The position numbers and the translations under genes are program-made. A stretch of 64,000 nt of DNA from positions 124,001 through 188,000 of the forward strand of contig NZ_PKOZ01000006.1 in NCBI RefSeq assembly GCF_002946355.1, in the 5' to 3' direction. Position 1 is the first letter of the stretch; the number at the start of each line of letters is the position of its first letter. A model generated the notes under the pieces. The model was not told the DNA's origin, made no database searches, and saw nothing but the letters and a program-made list of their open reading frames with translations. This document shows, piece by piece, positions 54,237-63,381 of this stretch. The stretch comes from Pradoshia eiseniae. Lineage in GTDB: Bacteria; Bacillota; Bacilli; Bacillales; Pradoshiaceae.

Positions 54237-54851
54237 TCATTTCGGTCTTTCAAGAATGAATTGTTCTCCCAATTTCATATAATGATTGCCGGCAAGACGG
54301 CTGACTGGCCGTAATCCCTCAGCATCAATTTGTCCATTTTCATAGATGGATTCATCAATATGATAACGGGTGACATTTCCGATGATAAGGTCGCAGCTAG
54401 CGTCATCAGCCACCTGTCCGCCAAGAGGAATCGCTTTGGCGAGTGTGCATTCCATCCTCACCTTTGCGGGGACGATTCCGGGAACGCGAACGGTCTCACT
54501 TTCAGTCAATTGGAAGCTTGACACCTCAAGCTCGCTTACGCTTGGAGGAAGCTCAGCTGCAGTTTGATTTGCATCTTCTATATTGCTTTCATCCGTCACA
54601 TGAACAACAAACTCGCGGGAGTCCAATATATTTTGAGAGGTATCTTTCTTTTTCCTGTTCTTTCTTTGGACAGAAACAGCAATCATAGGCGGATTTGCGC
54701 TCACAATCGTAAAGTAGCTGAACGGAGCTATATTGACAACCCCTTCATTTGAAATAGACGAAACAATCGCGATTGGGCGGGGAATAATCGTTCCAGTCAG
54801 GAATTTATAATTATCCCTCTCACTCATAGCCGTTGGATCTATTGTAATCAT
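54237..54851 (-). CDS. Flavin reductase-like flavoprotein (DIM6/NTAB family)
   Basis: ATG 54851 follows GATGGAGGTGTTAGC; the long upstream extension in frame overlaps the hydrolase gene and is discarded. The 204-residue protein has the family start LTGTIIPRPIAIVSSIS, then NIAPFSYFTIVSANPPMIAV, typical of FMN-binding split-barrel proteins. Members reduce flavins or act as flavoprotein oxygenases. It follows an MhqD-like hydrolase gene by 13 nt, and the two form an operon probably answering to quinones or other electrophiles. Confidence 0.85.
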   Translation of the reverse strand: MITIDPTAMSERDNYKFLTGTIIPRPIAIVSSISNEGVVNIAPFSYFTIVSANPPMIAVSVQRKNRKKKDTSQNILDSREFVVHVTDESNIEDANQTAAELPPSVSELEVSSFQLTESETVRVPGIVPAKVRMECTLAKAIPLGGQVADDASCDLIIGNVTRYHIDESIYENGQIDAEGLRPVSRLAGNHYMKLGEQFILERPK

Positions 54852-54864
54852 GCTAACACCTCCA

Positions 54865-55473
54865 TCAAGAAAATCGCTTCCTGAACCAGTTAGCTGCGGC
54901 ATCGATCTCTGCATATGTGAGCTGGTGCCCATAGTTTTCCCAGTGCAATGTGACATCAGCATTTTTATCGGCAAGCATTTCCGCTAGTTCTTCCGTTTCC
55001 TCTGGAGGACAAATAGGATCATTCCTGCCCGCTCCAATAAAGACAGGTAGATTCGGCATTTCAGGTAATTGTATATCTCGGATTGGAACCATCGGATGGA
55101 GCAATATGGCACCAGCAAGGACATTCTCATAATGGAATAAAAGGCTCCCCGCAATGTTTGCCCCATTGGAATAACCAATTGCCAAAACATTATGCCGATC
55201 AAAACCGTACTTATCGGCTGCTTCGTCTATGAATTCTCGGAGCTCCTCTGTGCGGTATTTTAAGTCCTCTTCATCAAAAACCCCTTCTGACAATCTCTTA
55301 AAAAAGCGTGGCATTCCATTTTCAAGAACATTCCCTCTCACACTCAACACAGATGAGCCAGGGGAAATCCGTTCCGCAATCGGCACAAGGTCCATTTCTG
55401 TCCCGCCTGTTCCATGAAGCATGAAAAGCGTTGGTGCCAGCTCATCTTCCCCTTTTGAAAAATAATCAATCAC
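54865..55473 (-). CDS. mhqD: Carboxylesterase-like hydrolase (MhqD family)
   Basis: The 202-residue alpha/beta hydrolase starts at GTG 55473 behind GGGATGGTG. It has LFMLHGTGGTEMDLVPIAER, the nucleophile motif GYSNGAN, the acid GAGRNDPICP and the histidine NYGHQLTY. This matches MhqD/YodD of B. subtilis, part of the methylhydroquinone-response mhqNOD operon, and of the phospholipase/carboxylesterase family. An MhqR-like operator overlaps the promoter. The true substrate is unknown. Confidence 0.82.
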   Translation of the reverse strand: MIDYFSKGEDELAPTLFMLHGTGGTEMDLVPIAERISPGSSVLSVRGNVLENGMPRFFKRLSEGVFDEEDLKYRTEELREFIDEAADKYGFDRHNVLAIGYSNGANIAGSLLFHYENVLAGAILLHPMVPIRDIQLPEMPNLPVFIGAGRNDPICPPEETEELAEMLADKNADVTLHWENYGHQLTYAEIDAAANWFRKRFS

Positions 55474-55503
55474 GGCTTTTCACCATCCCTAATATAAGAC
55501 ATA

Positions 55504-55544
55504 TATCTCGAATTCAGTATAATAGATTCTTAGATAATTTACAA
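55504..55544 (-). promoter_or_regulatory. Promoter with MhqR-like operator
   Basis: Minus-strand TTGTAA (55539-55544), a 17-nt spacer and TATACT (55516-55521). TATCTCGAATTCAGTATA (55504-55521) matches 15 of 18 positions of the MhqR box as I recall it (TATCTCGAATTCGAGATA) and overlaps the -10. Confidence 0.6.
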
Positions 55545-55900
55545 AAAGGAGCAATTGCTGTAGGTCACGTATTCTACTGATTCCCATTGTACAATTTTCT
55601 TTTTGATGGATTTTTCAAGCCAGAATTCCCAGCAACCATACACTTTCCGAGATGTATTCTTTTCGCTGATTCAACTACCCGATTAATCCTCATTAGTAAA
55701 AGGAGAAAATGACTTTGTAATCATTCCGTGAATAATGAACGAATACCCTATAAAAGTGAGTTTATTTTCTATTGGTTTATTTTCTCACGATAAAAGCAAT
55801 TTTTTTCGTCAATGACGGACATATATATCAAAGAAATGACAAATTATTATAAGAGATGAGATTTTTCGTCTCTTATGTAAAAGGGGAGGGTCCAAACAGA

Positions 55901-56560
55901 ATGAGATTATCGCGCACGCAACGAAGCAAGAAAAAGAAAAAAGCGATTAGAAGAAGCCTTTTGAAGATTGGAATATTATTTGTGGCAGCAGGCATCCTGT
56001 ATTCAGGATACACCCTATCCAGCTGGGGAGAAAATTTTTCCTGGGCAAGTAATTCTTCAACGACAGATTCAGCTTCCACATCTTCTCTAGCCGCATCATC
56101 CACTCAAATTACCTACAAAGAAGCACAAGGAAAAGTAACTGGAATCGCAGATCAGCATACCATTGAGGTGGATTTAGACGGAAAGATAAAGACATTTCAG
56201 TGTCAAGAAAATAGTCCATGCAGGTCTGTCTTAAATAAGCTAGCAGCAGATGACGCAATCGTCCTTTATTATTCTCAAGACAAAAACGGCCAAAACCAAA
56301 TCGCGGATATGGCCATTATTTATACACCTAAGCAAGGAGATTTGGTTCAATACATAGAAGCGACTTTTTCAGGCATGGCAGACTCCCATACCATCGAAGT
56401 GAAGTTACCCAAACAGATTTCTGCTGCTTATCAGCTTCGAGGGTCACTTTTGAATACCGATATTACGAAGAAATTCACAAGCGGGGATCGTGTTCTTCTG
56501 ACCGGCATTAAGACAGAAGAGGGTATCATTATCTGGAATATGGATAGGCCGCAGAATTAA
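55901..56560 (+). CDS. Membrane-anchored protein with duplicated beta motif, unknown function
   Basis: ATG 55901 follows AAAAGGGGAGGGTCCAAACAG, so the frame from 55856 is too long. The 219-residue protein has a very basic N-terminus (RTQRSKKKKKAIRRS), a single membrane helix (about 21-38), a Ser/Thr linker and two similar segments outside. GIADQHTIEVDLDGKIKTF and GMADSHTIEVKLPKQISAAY show an internal duplication. I know no family for it. The 427-nt gap upstream (55474-55900) holds the MhqR-like promoter of the divergent operon and otherwise nothing clear. Confidence 0.75.
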   Translation: MRLSRTQRSKKKKKAIRRSLLKIGILFVAAGILYSGYTLSSWGENFSWASNSSTTDSASTSSLAASSTQITYKEAQGKVTGIADQHTIEVDLDGKIKTFQCQENSPCRSVLNKLAADDAIVLYYSQDKNGQNQIADMAIIYTPKQGDLVQYIEATFSGMADSHTIEVKLPKQISAAYQLRGSLLNTDITKKFTSGDRVLLTGIKTEEGIIIWNMDRPQN

Positions 56561-56576
56561 CCTCAATCAATCATGC

Positions 56577-56618
56577 AAAAAGCAGGGCAATCAACTACTT
56601 GAATGCCCTGCTTTTTTT
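56577..56618 (+). terminator. Terminator of the duplicated-motif gene
   Basis: AAAAAGCAGGGCA (56577-56589) pairs with TGCCCTGCTTTTT (56604-56616), in a T-run of seven. Confidence 0.8.
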
Positions 56619-56737
56619 GTGTGCAGCAATTCCACACTCAAGGTCTATAGTACTGGCTGGAAAAAGAGCATCCGGCTGGGGTCCTCACCGTAAAAGTTTA
56701 AAGTGAAGGCCGCCCTTGGTGCTCATTCCTTCTTAAA

Positions 56738-57613
56738 TTATTGTCTGTTTCTGCGAATTTCAGCAAGGTCGGCTGCCACTTGGCTTAATTCCTCTTGAAT
56801 AAGGATTTTTTCCTTAAATCGCTCAGGCAGCTGACCATAGCCTGTTTCAATCCCTTTAAGCCCGCAGGCAATCGCTGCGACCGTATCTGTATCATGTCCC
56901 TTATTGGCTGCAGCAACTGCCACCTCTTCAAAGGTCTTCCTATTGGACAGGATATGTACGACCCATTTCATCGTATGTACCACAAACCCGTCTGGCAGGC
57001 AATCCGGCTCACTTGTGAGCGCCTCCTCATAAAGCGTGCCCGCTGTTTCTTCACGGAGAGATACGGCTAATTCATCCCCATTTAATAAACGAGAGGCGAT
57101 CCGGTTATAGATCAAGCAAGCGTCAGAGGCTAAATCATCATAATGTGTCATCTTGGAGTGACGAATCGTCAGTTCCTCCATTTTCTTTTGGTCTGAGTAT
57201 GCAAGCGGAATAGGTAAGCATCTCATTAATGAGCCATTTCCAGCGCTCTTTCCGCTCAAACGATGATGAACCTCCTTAGCCGCTTCCTCCCAATTATCCT
57301 TATACGTAGTCAATACCTGACTGATGATAATGCCGACATCCTTTGGCTTTTGAGCGTACCAGCTCAAGAATTCCTCCCCCATGTGCGGAATTGGATCATC
57401 TGGGTATTGAATGATTCCTTTCGCGACACATAAGGTCATGGCCGTGTCATCGGTTACCTCGCCTGGACTTAACTGCCATACCCCGCCTCCAATGATATCC
57501 GTTAACTGTCCATATTTATTCTTGATTTCCCGTTCGGACATAAATTCAGTTGTTCCGCCCAGAGCATCTCCAATCGCAACACCGAATAAACCGCCTTTAA
57601 TTTTATCAAGCAT
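56738..57613 (-). CDS. ADP-ribosylglycohydrolase family protein
   Basis: The 291-residue protein carries the DraG-type metal-binding motifs: GDALGG (about 15-20), GEVTDDTAMTL, SAGNGSLMR and GHDTDTVAAIACGL. These coordinate the two Mg2+ or Mn2+ ions of ADP-ribosyl hydrolases. Members remove ADP-ribose from proteins or small molecules, or hydrolyse related glycosidic bonds. No ADP-ribosyltransferase lies nearby in the window, so it is probably not a toxin partner here. Confidence 0.88.
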   Translation of the reverse strand: MLDKIKGGLFGVAIGDALGGTTEFMSEREIKNKYGQLTDIIGGGVWQLSPGEVTDDTAMTLCVAKGIIQYPDDPIPHMGEEFLSWYAQKPKDVGIIISQVLTTYKDNWEEAAKEVHHRLSGKSAGNGSLMRCLPIPLAYSDQKKMEELTIRHSKMTHYDDLASDACLIYNRIASRLLNGDELAVSLREETAGTLYEEALTSEPDCLPDGFVVHTMKWVVHILSNRKTFEEVAVAAANKGHDTDTVAAIACGLKGIETGYGQLPERFKEKILIQEELSQVAADLAEIRRNRQ

Positions 57614-57685
57614 TCACTGCACCTCTTTTGATTTCGACTAACTATTATTTTAACATAGTTAACGATTGAAGAAATGCTCCTATCG

Positions 57686-58699
57686 CTATTGGCGTGAGGC
57701 TGCAATATGCTTCCTTACATCCCCTCCCATTACTTCTTTATTATACAAATGGCAGGCAACGAAATGGCCTTTATGAACCTCCTGCCATTCAGGCTTCTTC
57801 ATGCTGCACGCTTCCATTGCGTAAGGACATCTTGTCCTGAAAACACATCCGCTCGGCGGATTAGTCGGACTCGGGATTTCCCCTTCTAACAAGGTTCTCT
57901 CGCGCGCATCCTCCACATCTGGGTCAGGAATGGGAATCGCGCCAAGTAATGCCTCCGTATATGGATGAAGTGGGTCCGCATATAGCTCCCTACTCTCCGT
58001 CATTTCGACCAAATGACCTAAATACATTACGCCAATACGATTGGCCAGATGCTTGACCATCGCCAGGTCATGGGCAATAAACAGATAGGTCAGCCCCTTC
58101 TCCATTTGCAGCTTTTTTAGAAGGTTCACTACCTGCGCTTGGACAGAAACATCAAGGGCAGAAATTGGTTCATCGGCAATGATGAAATCCGGGTTCAGGG
58201 CGAGTGCCCGGGCAATGCCGATTCTCTGCCTTTGACCGCCGCTGAATTCATGCGGATACCGATTGGCATGGTCACGGCTTAAACCCACATTCTCTAATAG
58301 CTCGATTACCCGATTCATCCGTTCTTTCTTATTCGGATAAAGGTTATGGACCTCCATTGGCTCAGAGATGATTTCCATAACGGTTGAACGCGGGTTCAAG
58401 GAAGCATACGGATCCTGAAATATCATCTGCATATCTTTGTGAAAACTAGCTCTCTCTTTATTGTTTAACGACCTTGTATCCTTGCCCTTAAAGAGAATTT
58501 GCCCGTCTGTTTGTTGATAGAGGCCAATAATCGTTCTTCCCAAGGTTGATTTACCGCAGCCTGATTCCCCTACAAGACCGACCGATTCTCCCTTTGCAAT
58601 ATGAAAGCTAATCCCGTCGACAGCTTTGACTACGTCCTTTTGGCTAATCTTAAAGTGCTTTTTCACTCCCGCAAGTTCAAGCATGGTATCTTCTTTCAT
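57686..58699 (-). CDS. ykfD: Oligopeptide ABC transporter ATPase YkfD
   Basis: ATG 58699 overlaps the ykfC stop (58696-58699) and follows GGGGGAACAAGA; the open frame starts at 58741. The 337-residue OppF/AppF-type ATPase has Walker A GESGCGKST, signature FSGGQRQR, Walker B IIADEPISALDVSVQ, and the Cys-rich oligopeptide ATPase end (GCVFRTRCPYAMEAC). It is the last gene of the dpp-ykf operon and works with DppD-type ATPase and permeases to import murein peptides. Confidence 0.9.
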   Translation of the reverse strand: MKEDTMLELAGVKKHFKISQKDVVKAVDGISFHIAKGESVGLVGESGCGKSTLGRTIIGLYQQTDGQILFKGKDTRSLNNKERASFHKDMQMIFQDPYASLNPRSTVMEIISEPMEVHNLYPNKKERMNRVIELLENVGLSRDHANRYPHEFSGGQRQRIGIARALALNPDFIIADEPISALDVSVQAQVVNLLKKLQMEKGLTYLFIAHDLAMVKHLANRIGVMYLGHLVEMTESRELYADPLHPYTEALLGAIPIPDPDVEDARERTLLEGEIPSPTNPPSGCVFRTRCPYAMEACSMKKPEWQEVHKGHFVACHLYNKEVMGGDVRKHIAASRQ

Positions 58700-59628
58700 T
58701 CTTGTTCCCCCGAATTCCTGTGATAGCGGCGGGCACAGCAAAGCTCTTTCTCATAAATTGTCCCTTCAAGCAGAATACTCTCTATCGATTTCCCCGTCTT
58801 CGGCGAATGAAGCAGCCGGCCATCACCATGATAAATTCCGACGTGATGGATCGGTCCCTTCCCTTCCTCATAGGCAAAAAACAAAAGGTCCCCTGGCTCA
58901 ATAGCATTGAGTTTCACTTCTCTTCCTCCCTGTGCCTGGTCACCTGCATCGCGTGCGATGACATACCCATTTGCCTTTAGCATCGTATAGGCAAATCCAG
59001 AGCAATCATAGCCATAGCTGCTGACACCGCCCCATAAATACGAGAGTTCGAGGAACCGTTCACCCGCTTGGCAAATGGCCTCGCCTGATTTTTCAGGAAG
59101 CGATTCACCTTCTTTTAATAGTTGCACATCTTCCTTATGCAATTCCCCTTTGCCAAGCGGCGTTTGAACCATGATGGTTTCACCGCTGTCACCTAGGAAG
59201 GGCAGGGCAGTTTGGTAACAAATCGGAATGGTGGAGTCCATTCCCTCGATATGCAACAATGCCATCTTGCTTTGGATGACAGCCATTCCTTTTTTGACAT
59301 CAGCTGCATCTTTAATGTCCCGCAGCTGGCCGAGAGGAACCCATCCCGGATAGCCTCGGCTATCCTTTGAGGAATACTGGCTCGGTGCAATGATGGATGC
59401 CCATTCTCCCTCCATGCCAGTAACAATCACTTCTTCACCGAATAATAGCTGTGTTTGGACTCGATTAGCATTGTGTAAATCCATCAAATCTGAAAGCGCC
59501 ATCGACATCAGCCACTCTGAGATTCTTGCCGGATTGCTTGTTGCCGGCTGATCTAGTTCCCGCGGAGACTGATTGGATGTCCAGACTGTTGCGACAGATA
59601 CAGCGATTTGCATTATTTTTTCTTCCAT
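58696..59628 (-). CDS. ykfC: Gamma-D-glutamyl-L-diamino acid endopeptidase YkfC
   Basis: ATG 59628 directly follows the ykfB stop with GGGAGGAGATTAA as ribosome site. The 310-residue protein has two bacterial SH3-like domains and a C-terminal NlpC/P60 domain with Cys in YGYDCSGF and His in PIHHVGIYHGDG. It cleaves the gamma-D-Glu-diamino acid bond of murein peptides. There is no signal peptide, so it acts on imported peptides in the cytoplasm, as YkfC does in B. subtilis. Confidence 0.93.
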   Translation of the reverse strand: MEEKIMQIAVSVATVWTSNQSPRELDQPATSNPARISEWLMSMALSDLMDLHNANRVQTQLLFGEEVIVTGMEGEWASIIAPSQYSSKDSRGYPGWVPLGQLRDIKDAADVKKGMAVIQSKMALLHIEGMDSTIPICYQTALPFLGDSGETIMVQTPLGKGELHKEDVQLLKEGESLPEKSGEAICQAGERFLELSYLWGGVSSYGYDCSGFAYTMLKANGYVIARDAGDQAQGGREVKLNAIEPGDLLFFAYEEGKGPIHHVGIYHGDGRLLHSPKTGKSIESILLEGTIYEKELCCARRYHRNSGEQE

Positions 59629-60723
59629 TTAATCTCCTCCCTCATGAGTTTGAACACGCTTGATGCCAAGACCCTTCCCATCCGGCAAATGAATTTTGCT
59701 ACCCTCGTATTGTAATCCGCCTTCGAGGATGTTTTTTGATAGCATTAAAGGGGCATCGAAATCAAAGCGGGTGATGTTTTTCTTGCTTGCCGCAAAATGG
59801 GCAGCAGCCGTAATGCCCAAATGCGTTTCAATCATGCTTCCTACCATACACTCCATTCCAGCGGTCTCTGCCAGACGATTGATGATTTGCCCTTGATAGA
59901 TACCCCCTGCCTTCATAAGCTTTATGTTGATTAAATCCGCCGCACGCATTCTGATGACCTCTAACACTTGCTTTGCCGAAAAGACTGCTTCATCAGCCAT
60001 AATTAATGTATCTACATGATCAGTCACTTTCTTCAGCCCATATAAATCCTGCGCTATTACGGGCTGCTCAACCAGCTCAATGTCTAGCCCTTCGTCTTCC
60101 ATCTGCCGGATGGCCTTGATTGCATCTTTAGCAGACCAGCCCTGGTTAGCGTCAAGTCTGATACGGATTTGCCCGCCAGCCCGTTTCCTGATTTCTTTCA
60201 CCCGTTTGATATCTTGGGCAATATCCCCGATACCGACCTTTACCTTTAAAACCGAAAAGCCTTCGCCAATATAGCGCTCCGCATCATCCCCCATCTCCTC
60301 TGGGCTGTTCACGCTGACAGTCATGTCCGTCTCAAGCTCCCCGGCAGCTCCGCCTAAATATTCATATAAAGGAAGCTTGCTATATTGGGCAAGACAATCA
60401 TAGATAGCCATATCAAGCGCAGCCTTAGCGCTCGTATTGCCAACCATTACCCCAGCAAGCCCAGTGAGTACCTCCTCGTAAGCTAGAAGATTACGCCCTA
60501 TTAAAAAGGGGCCAAGATAATCCTTTATGGCGGCCTCTATGGAAGTCAGTGAATCCCCGGTAATCGCGACTGTTGCCGGCGCTTCCCCCCATCCGCTAAT
60601 TCCGTTATCACAATCGAGACGGACAATGAGCGAATCAGCCGATAACACGGTACGTATGGCTGTTTTAAACGGCTTGATGAGCGGCACACTCACATTGAAT
60701 GTATCAATATTCGTTACTTTCAT
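59629..60723 (-). CDS. ykfB: L-Ala-D/L-Glu epimerase YkfB
   Basis: The 364-residue enolase-superfamily enzyme has the KxK acid/base motif in FSVLKVKVG, the metal ligands in RLDANQGW, ELVEQP and MADEAVF, and the second lysine in LINIKLMKAGG. It inverts the Glu in L-Ala-D-Glu so that normal peptidases can use it. It overlaps ykfA by 20 nt and is followed immediately by ykfC. Confidence 0.93.
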   Translation of the reverse strand: MKVTNIDTFNVSVPLIKPFKTAIRTVLSADSLIVRLDCDNGISGWGEAPATVAITGDSLTSIEAAIKDYLGPFLIGRNLLAYEEVLTGLAGVMVGNTSAKAALDMAIYDCLAQYSKLPLYEYLGGAAGELETDMTVSVNSPEEMGDDAERYIGEGFSVLKVKVGIGDIAQDIKRVKEIRKRAGGQIRIRLDANQGWSAKDAIKAIRQMEDEGLDIELVEQPVIAQDLYGLKKVTDHVDTLIMADEAVFSAKQVLEVIRMRAADLINIKLMKAGGIYQGQIINRLAETAGMECMVGSMIETHLGITAAAHFAASKKNITRFDFDAPLMLSKNILEGGLQYEGSKIHLPDGKGLGIKRVQTHEGGD

Positions 60724-61645
60724 TCGCTACCCCGCTTTCAATCGCTAATGTTTTAGAGGTAGTATCAATCGTGGCTATTGTGCCAAGCGGTATAGCAAAA
60801 TGGGGATCACAATGGCCAATCATAAATCCCTTCATTGCCGGCTTCCCAATCAAGTCAGCATAATGACTCAGCACCTCTTCAAGCGTCAATGTTTTTTGGC
60901 GCTCTGGTTCCCCGTCTGAGAAATCACCAATGACAAGCCCCTCAATTGCTTGCAGCTTTCCCGCATTCCAGAGCTGGTTCAAATAGCGGTCAACATTTCT
61001 CGGTTCTTCATGTACATCCTCTATAAAAAGAATTTTCCCATCGGTATCAAGCTCATTTTTCGTACCAAGCGAGGAGGTGATCAAACATAGGTTGCCGCCG
61101 ACTAGCTCACCTTCCGCCTTCCCCTCGACTAAGACATCAAGCTCGTTTAGTTCCTCTGAATAACAAAGCTTATCTCCGCTGAATAATTGTTTAAATGAAT
61201 GCTTCGTTTGCGAATGAACGTCCTTTTTTCCAATATCACTCGCTAGCATGGGACCATGAAAGGTGACCAATCCAGCGCGCTGCCTAATGGCCGTATGAAG
61301 ATAGGTGATATCACTATAACCCCAAAAAATCTTTGGATTGTCCTTGATGATTTCATAGTCTAGCCGATCAGCCATTCTCGCTGTGCCATATCCTCCGCAT
61401 GCACAAAAAATCACCTTAATATCCGGATCTTGAAACATGTCCATTACATCAGCTGCCCGCTCCTCATCCCGTCCAGCCAAATAGCCATATTGTTTTTCAA
61501 TGTTATTGCCAAAAACAAGCTCTAGCCCTAAGGTCTCTTCAAAGAATGGAACAGCCTTTTTTAAATTGGCCAAGTCTGGAGGACTAGCCGGAGCAATGAT
61601 TCCTGCCTTGTCTCCTCTTTTAAGCTTATCTGGTCTTACAGCCAT
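60704..61645 (-). CDS. ykfA: LD-carboxypeptidase YkfA
   Basis: The 313-residue S66-family serine peptidase has KRGDKAGIIAPASPP at the N-terminus, the nucleophile Ser in FWGYSDITYLH, a Glu in LFIEDVHEEPRNVDRYLNQL and a His in IGHCDPHFAIPLG. It removes D-Ala from murein tetrapeptides. It is the first ykf gene, separated from dppE by a gap with a hairpin. Confidence 0.93.
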   Translation of the reverse strand: MAVRPDKLKRGDKAGIIAPASPPDLANLKKAVPFFEETLGLELVFGNNIEKQYGYLAGRDEERAADVMDMFQDPDIKVIFCACGGYGTARMADRLDYEIIKDNPKIFWGYSDITYLHTAIRQRAGLVTFHGPMLASDIGKKDVHSQTKHSFKQLFSGDKLCYSEELNELDVLVEGKAEGELVGGNLCLITSSLGTKNELDTDGKILFIEDVHEEPRNVDRYLNQLWNAGKLQAIEGLVIGDFSDGEPERQKTLTLEEVLSHYADLIGKPAMKGFMIGHCDPHFAIPLGTIATIDTTSKTLAIESGVANESNEY

Positions 61646-61666
61646 TTTTCACACTCCCGCCTTTTG

Positions 61667-61695
61667 AAAAGGATGTTCGAGGCGAACATCCTTTT
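61667..61695 (-). terminator. Hairpin between dppE and ykfA (partial terminator)
   Basis: AAAAGGATGTTCG (61667-61679) pairs with CGAACATCCTTTT (61683-61695), a 13-bp stem with a 3-nt loop. Only four Ts (the stem end) follow on the minus strand, so it may lower ykf expression rather than stop it. Confidence 0.6.
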
Positions 61696-61747
61696 CTTCA
61701 AATGCTAGATTCTCTTTATTGTATTCATCTCGCCCTTGTCCTTAGGC

Positions 61748-63370
61748 TTATTTTTTATCCGCCCACTTCAGCTCTAGATAACCAACTGGATGACGGACGA
61801 TATCCTTCACTCCATCAGCCTGCAAATACAATTGATTGTAGAAGTGAATTGGAATGATTGGCATCTCACCCATCAGGATTTGTTCAGCCTCATACATCAA
61901 TTCATAACGCTTCTCCTCATCACTTTCATCCTTCGCTTCCTTAATTAACGAATCGTACTTTTCACTGCTCCATCCTGTTCGGTTCATCGAATGGCCAGTT
62001 TGGAAGTTTTCGAGGAAGTTGATAGGGTCTGCATAATCAGCCAGGAAGGAGCTTCTGGAGAACTGCAGCTTTAATGCTTTTTGATCTTCTGCAAAAACAT
62101 TAGACTCTAAATTAGCCAACTTCACATCAACCCCAAGATTCTCCTTGTACATTTGCTGGAGGGCTTCCGCAATTTTCTTATGAGTGTCATCTCCTGTGCT
62201 GTAGGTTAATGTGACCTCAGGAAGCTTATCATAGTTCTCTTCCTCTAGCCCTTTGGCGAGCAGTTCCTTCGCTTTGTTCACATCTGTGACAATCAGGTCC
62301 CCATTCGTTTCCCGGAAGTCCTTGCCGGACGGGTCGTTAAACCCTGGTGCCACAAATCCATAAGCAGGCTCCTCCTCATTCTTAGTCACATACTCAACCA
62401 ATTGCTTTTGATCTGTCGCCATTGCGAATGCTTTACGAATATTGATATTTTGGAAAGGTTCCTTCTCTACATTGAAACGGAAGAAATACAGGCCCGCCTG
62501 CTCATCAATCTTCACCTTGTCCTCCTCCATCAATTGGCTCGTCATTTCAGGAGGAACATCAGAGGTATCAAGCTCTCCATTCGTATACATCTGATATTCA
62601 GTCGTCGTATCATTGACCATGGCCCAATTCACTTTATCAAGCTTCACGGTATCCGCATCCCAATATTCAGGATTCTTCTCCATAGTCATATGGCTATCAT
62701 GCTTCCATTCAGACAGAATAAATGGTCCGTTTCCTACGAAGCTGTCAGCTTCAGCGAACCACTCCGGATTCTCTTTCGCTACCTTTTCATTTATAGGAAA
62801 GAAGGCTGGATTGGTGATGACGCTTAAAAAATAGGCTTGCGGGCTTGTCAATGTCACTTTGAAGGTTTTCTCATCAACCGCTTCAACCAAGACATCATCC
62901 GCAGACCCTTTTTCCGTGTTAAATTCTTCTCCGCCCTCAATGAAATAACCTAAAAAGGCTGCACCAGAGGCTGTTTTTGGATCCAGAAGGCGTTTCCATG
63001 CATAGACAAAATCAGAAGCCTTCAAGTCATCGCCATTTGACCATTTCGCATTTTCTCGAATATGGAAGGTATATTGCTTCCCATCATCTGATACCTCCCA
63101 TTTCTCTGCTGCAGCCGGCTCTGGTTCATGATCTTTCCCAAGCCTCGTCAATCCCTCCATCAAATTATTAAGGGCATTCCATGAAACCGCATTAAAGCCG
63201 ATTGGCGGGTCAAAGGAGGTAGGTTCTTCTCCATTATTTAAATAAAGCACCTTTTCATCATTGTTTGCATTATCCTTATTGCCTTCATTACCTGATTCCT
63301 TTGTCGCTGTACAAGCCGCACTAAACACGAGTAATACCAGCATGCTCAAAATGGAAATTGTTTTTTTCAT
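61748..63370 (-). CDS. dppE: Oligopeptide-binding lipoprotein (DppE/OppA-like)
   Basis: The 540-residue protein has a lipoprotein signal with lipobox-like SAAC (VFSAACTATKESG). Its SBP_bac_5 fold shows LYLNNGEEPTSFDPPIGFNA, WEVSDDGKQYTFHIRENAKW and FVYAWKRLLDPKTASGA. It captures peptides outside the membrane for the Dpp/Opp transporter. It lies between the DppD-type ATPase gene and ykfA, the position of dppE in B. subtilis. Confidence 0.92.
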   Translation of the reverse strand: MKKTISILSMLVLLVFSAACTATKESGNEGNKDNANNDEKVLYLNNGEEPTSFDPPIGFNAVSWNALNNLMEGLTRLGKDHEPEPAAAEKWEVSDDGKQYTFHIRENAKWSNGDDLKASDFVYAWKRLLDPKTASGAAFLGYFIEGGEEFNTEKGSADDVLVEAVDEKTFKVTLTSPQAYFLSVITNPAFFPINEKVAKENPEWFAEADSFVGNGPFILSEWKHDSHMTMEKNPEYWDADTVKLDKVNWAMVNDTTTEYQMYTNGELDTSDVPPEMTSQLMEEDKVKIDEQAGLYFFRFNVEKEPFQNINIRKAFAMATDQKQLVEYVTKNEEEPAYGFVAPGFNDPSGKDFRETNGDLIVTDVNKAKELLAKGLEEENYDKLPEVTLTYSTGDDTHKKIAEALQQMYKENLGVDVKLANLESNVFAEDQKALKLQFSRSSFLADYADPINFLENFQTGHSMNRTGWSSEKYDSLIKEAKDESDEEKRYELMYEAEQILMGEMPIIPIHFYNQLYLQADGVKDIVRHPVGYLELKWADKK

Positions 63371-63381
63371 CCTTATCCTCC

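Noticed and set aside
56738-57613. ADP-ribosylglycohydrolase as a toxin-antitoxin partner (DarG-like)
   Set aside because: No ADP-ribosyltransferase gene is adjacent and the protein is DraG-type, not macro-domain.
62402-62827. 141-codon plus-strand frame opposite dppE
   Set aside because: It lies fully within dppE, has no ribosome site and no recognisable domain.
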